From contig JADMKH010000085.1 in NCBI GenBank assembly GCA_018780025.1, positions 4,843-12,394 of the forward strand: a DNA stretch of 7,552 bases, in the 5' to 3' direction. The translations under genes and the position numbers were made by a program. Shown here piece by piece: positions 6,140-7,552 of this stretch. This DNA comes from Thiobacillus sp. GTDB lineage: Bacteria > Pseudomonadota > Gammaproteobacteria > Burkholderiales > Thiobacillaceae. Position 1 is the first letter of the stretch; every line of letters begins with the position of its first letter. A model generated the notes under the pieces. That model had not been told where the DNA came from, searched no databases, and saw nothing but the letters and a program-made list of their open reading frames with translations.

Positions 6140-6775
6140 ATGTTGCGCACACTTTTTTTGCTGTTAGCCCTGATGGCGGGATTCCATTCCGCCCCGGTAC
6201 TGGCTACAGATACCCCCCCCGATGTGCTGGCGCGCACCACCACGCAGGAAGTGCTGACTATTTTGAAGCAGGACAAGGAGCTTCAGAATGGCAACTTGAG
6301 CAAGGTCTATCAGCTGGTCGAGGCCAAAATCCTGCCCAATTTCGACTTCAATCGCATGACTCAGCTGGTCATCGGCAAGCACTGGCCGGCGGCCTCCGCG
6401 CAGCAGAAACAGGCGCTGGTGACCGAGTTCCGCAACTTGCTGGTCCGCACCTATTCCAGTTCGCTCACCGCGTTCACCAACCAGACGGTCGAATTCAAGC
6501 CGTTGGCAATCAAGCCGGACGACACGGATGTGACGGTGCGTTCCGAAATTCGCCAGCCTGGCGGGCAACCCATCCCGATCGACTACCGCATGTATAAGAC
6601 CACTTTCGGCTGGAAAATTTACGATGTCACCATCGACAGCGTCAGCCTGGTTACCAATTACAGGTCTTCCTTTTCCAGCACGATCCGTCAGAAAGGAATA
6701 GACGGACTGATCAAAACCCTGGCCGACCAGTCCAGCCGCAATTCCACCAGTCCCGCACCGCGTTCGGGCTCGTGA
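6140..6775 (+). CDS. mlaC: Periplasmic phospholipid-binding protein MlaC
   Basis: MlaC carries phospholipid through the periplasm between the outer-membrane component and the MlaFEDB complex. From the ATG at 6140 the product has 211 residues, the same length as E. coli MlaC. Residues 1-22 form a signal peptide (cleavage after VLA). The mature part shows family features: FDFNRMTQLVIGKHW, AQQKQALVTEFRNLLVRTYSSSL, FGWKIYDVTIDSVSLVTNYRSSF and RQKGIDGLIKTLA. An AGGA site lies at 6126-6129, about 10 bases before the ATG. A GTG at 6062, inside the preceding gene, is in frame but would bury the signal peptide, so I reject it. The start region has a run of seven T (6153-6159) and one of eight C (6213-6220). 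The 64 bases before the gene are the only gap inside the operon. The stop overlaps the mlaB start. Confidence 0.95.
   Translation: MLRTLFLLLALMAGFHSAPVLATDTPPDVLARTTTQEVLTILKQDKELQNGNLSKVYQLVEAKILPNFDFNRMTQLVIGKHWPAASAQQKQALVTEFRNLLVRTYSSSLTAFTNQTVEFKPLAIKPDDTDVTVRSEIRQPGGQPIPIDYRMYKTTFGWKIYDVTIDSVSLVTNYRSSFSSTIRQKGIDGLIKTLADQSSRNSTSPAPRSGS
6213..6220 (+). repeat. C8 homopolymer early in mlaC
   Basis: Eight consecutive C encode the end of Thr25 and Pro26-Pro27, just after the signal peptide. A change of one base would shift the frame at about codon 25 and remove the protein. Such tracts are slippage-prone and are also frequent sequencing-error sites. Confidence 0.7.
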
Positions 6776-7050
6776 TGGAGTGTAAAGGAAACTGTTGCCG
6801 TATTTCGGGTTCGGTGACGGTGGATAGCGTCGGCGGTTTGCTGCGCGAATTGCAGCCCCGTCTGGCGCAGGGGGTTGATACGCTGGATTTCAGCGCTGTC
6901 GAATCGGCCGACTCGGCCGCCCTTGCCCTCATTTTCAGCGCCATGCGCCAAACCCGGCAGGCAGGACGCGCGCTCACTTGCACCGGTCTGCCCGCCAGCT
7001 TTACCACCCTCGCCGAACTGTACGGGGTATCCGAACTGCTGCCCGCATGA
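6775..7050 (+). CDS. mlaB: STAS-domain subunit MlaB
   Basis: MlaB is a small cytoplasmic STAS protein that binds MlaF and is needed for stability and activity of the MlaFEDB complex. From the ATG at 6775 the product has 91 residues, close to the E. coli length of about 97. The STAS core is visible: a strand CRISGSVTV, a helix VGGLLRELQPRL, the strand VDTLDFSAVE, then the loop-helix ADSAALALIFSAMRQTRQAG. The Asp-Ser pair in this loop (residues 46-47 from this ATG) sits where STAS proteins carry a conserved Ser/Thr; E. coli MlaB has a Thr there. A GTG three bases earlier (6772) is an alternative start giving 92 residues. The start overlaps the mlaC stop as TGATG and has no clear ribosome binding site, so it depends on coupling. 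The stop overlaps the next gene as ATGA. Confidence 0.88.
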   Translation: MECKGNCCRISGSVTVDSVGGLLRELQPRLAQGVDTLDFSAVESADSAALALIFSAMRQTRQAGRALTCTGLPASFTTLAELYGVSELLPA

Positions 7051-7552
7051 GCCAGGCCATTCCTGCGATTCGCGTCAACGCGCTGCACAAGCATTTCCAG
7101 ACAACCCAGGCACTCGATGGCGTCTCGCTTGAGATCGAGCAGGGCGCGTTTTTCGGTTTGCTGGGCCCCAACGGCGCGGGCAAAACCACGCTTATTTCGA
7201 TTCTGGCCGGACTCACCCGCGCCAGTTCAGGCACGGCCTCCATCATGGGCCACGATGTGGTGCGGGACTATCGGCAGGCACGGCGTGCGCTGGGCGTGGT
7301 GCCGCAGGAGCTGGTTTACGACCCTTTCTTCAATGTGCGCGAGACGCTGCGCATCCAGTCCGGTTTTTTTGGGCTTAAACGCAACGCCGGCTGGATCGAC
7401 GAGATCATGCATCACCTCGATCTCACCCCACATGCCGACAAGAATACGCAAAGCCTGTCGGGCGGCATGAAGCGCCGCCTGCTGGTGGCGCAGGCGCTGG
7501 TGCACAAGCCGCCGGTCATCGTGCTCGACGAGCCGACCGCCGGGGTCGACGT
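7047..7552 (+). CDS. ABC transporter ATP-binding protein (YadG-like), cut by window edge
   Basis: The first 168 residues of an ABC ATPase are present before the window ends. Visible are Walker A GPNGAGKTT at 40-48, the Q-loop VVPQE, signature LSGGM at 137-141 and Walker B ending in Asp161-Glu162 (IVLDEPTAGVD). The LLGPNGAGKTTLISILAGL and GGMKRRLLVAQALVHKPP style is that of the ABC-2/YadG/CcmA-like group, clearly different from MlaF. Such ATPases pair with an ABC-2 type permease, which would be expected just downstream. In betaproteobacteria an ATPase-permease pair commonly follows mlaB, then bolA and murA; this is from memory and lies outside the window. The ATG overlaps the mlaB stop (ATGA), so the gene belongs to the same operon. 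The substrate is unknown, and full members have about 300 residues. Confidence 0.93.
   Translation, partial: MSQAIPAIRVNALHKHFQTTQALDGVSLEIEQGAFFGLLGPNGAGKTTLISILAGLTRASSGTASIMGHDVVRDYRQARRALGVVPQELVYDPFFNVRETLRIQSGFFGLKRNAGWIDEIMHHLDLTPHADKNTQSLSGGMKRRLLVAQALVHKPPVIVLDEPTAGVD

Noticed and set aside
7047..7552. Reading the last gene as a second mlaF
   Set aside because: Its Walker A (GPNGAGKTT), signature surroundings (GGMKRR) and DEPTAGVD belong to the ABC-2/YadG group, not to MlaF.
1..7552. Defence system, prophage, insertion sequence or CRISPR
   Set aside because: No integrase, transposase, terminal repeats, spaced repeats or defence-type proteins are visible; all genes have envelope, translation or unknown conserved roles.

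Overview
The window reads as ordinary chromosomal DNA of a betaproteobacterium, probably of the Nitrosomonadales type (sulfur-oxidiser, iron-oxidiser or nitrifier relatives). This placement is an inference from moderately high GC, protein flavour and gene order, not from any search. Coding density is high. I see no mobile element, CRISPR array, tRNA, rRNA or clear intrinsic terminator.

Left part (about 1-2100): a divergent pair. On the minus strand is the 5' part of a secreted TPR protein that runs off the left edge. On the plus strand is a complete cysteinyl-tRNA synthetase (cysS). The roughly 118-base gap between them holds a probable -10 element for the TPR gene and two nested inverted repeats. 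Downstream of cysS, at 2110-2565, is a small protein that looks like a shortened member of the DUF72/YecE family.

Right part (about 2600-7552): one long, tightly packed plus-strand operon for the Mla retrograde phospholipid transport system of the Gram-negative envelope. The order is mlaF (ATPase, TTG start), mlaE (permease), mlaD (MCE periplasmic ring protein), a TolC-family outer-membrane protein, mlaC (periplasmic lipid carrier), mlaB (STAS subunit), and the first two thirds of a second ABC ATPase of the YadG type. Most junctions overlap or abut (mlaF/mlaE by 8 bases, mlaE/mlaD with no gap, mlaD/tolC-like by ATGA, mlaC/mlaB by TGATG, mlaB/ABC by ATGA). The only gap inside the operon is 64 bases, just before mlaC.

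MlaFEDB forms the inner-membrane ATP-driven complex and MlaC shuttles phospholipid across the periplasm. In the classical system the outer-membrane partner is the lipoprotein MlaA. No MlaA is encoded here. Instead a TolC-like protein with a strong ribosome binding site is coupled to mlaD. That swap is the most interesting feature of the window: it suggests, without proving, a variant Mla pathway with a TolC-type outer-membrane element. The rest is conserved housekeeping content.
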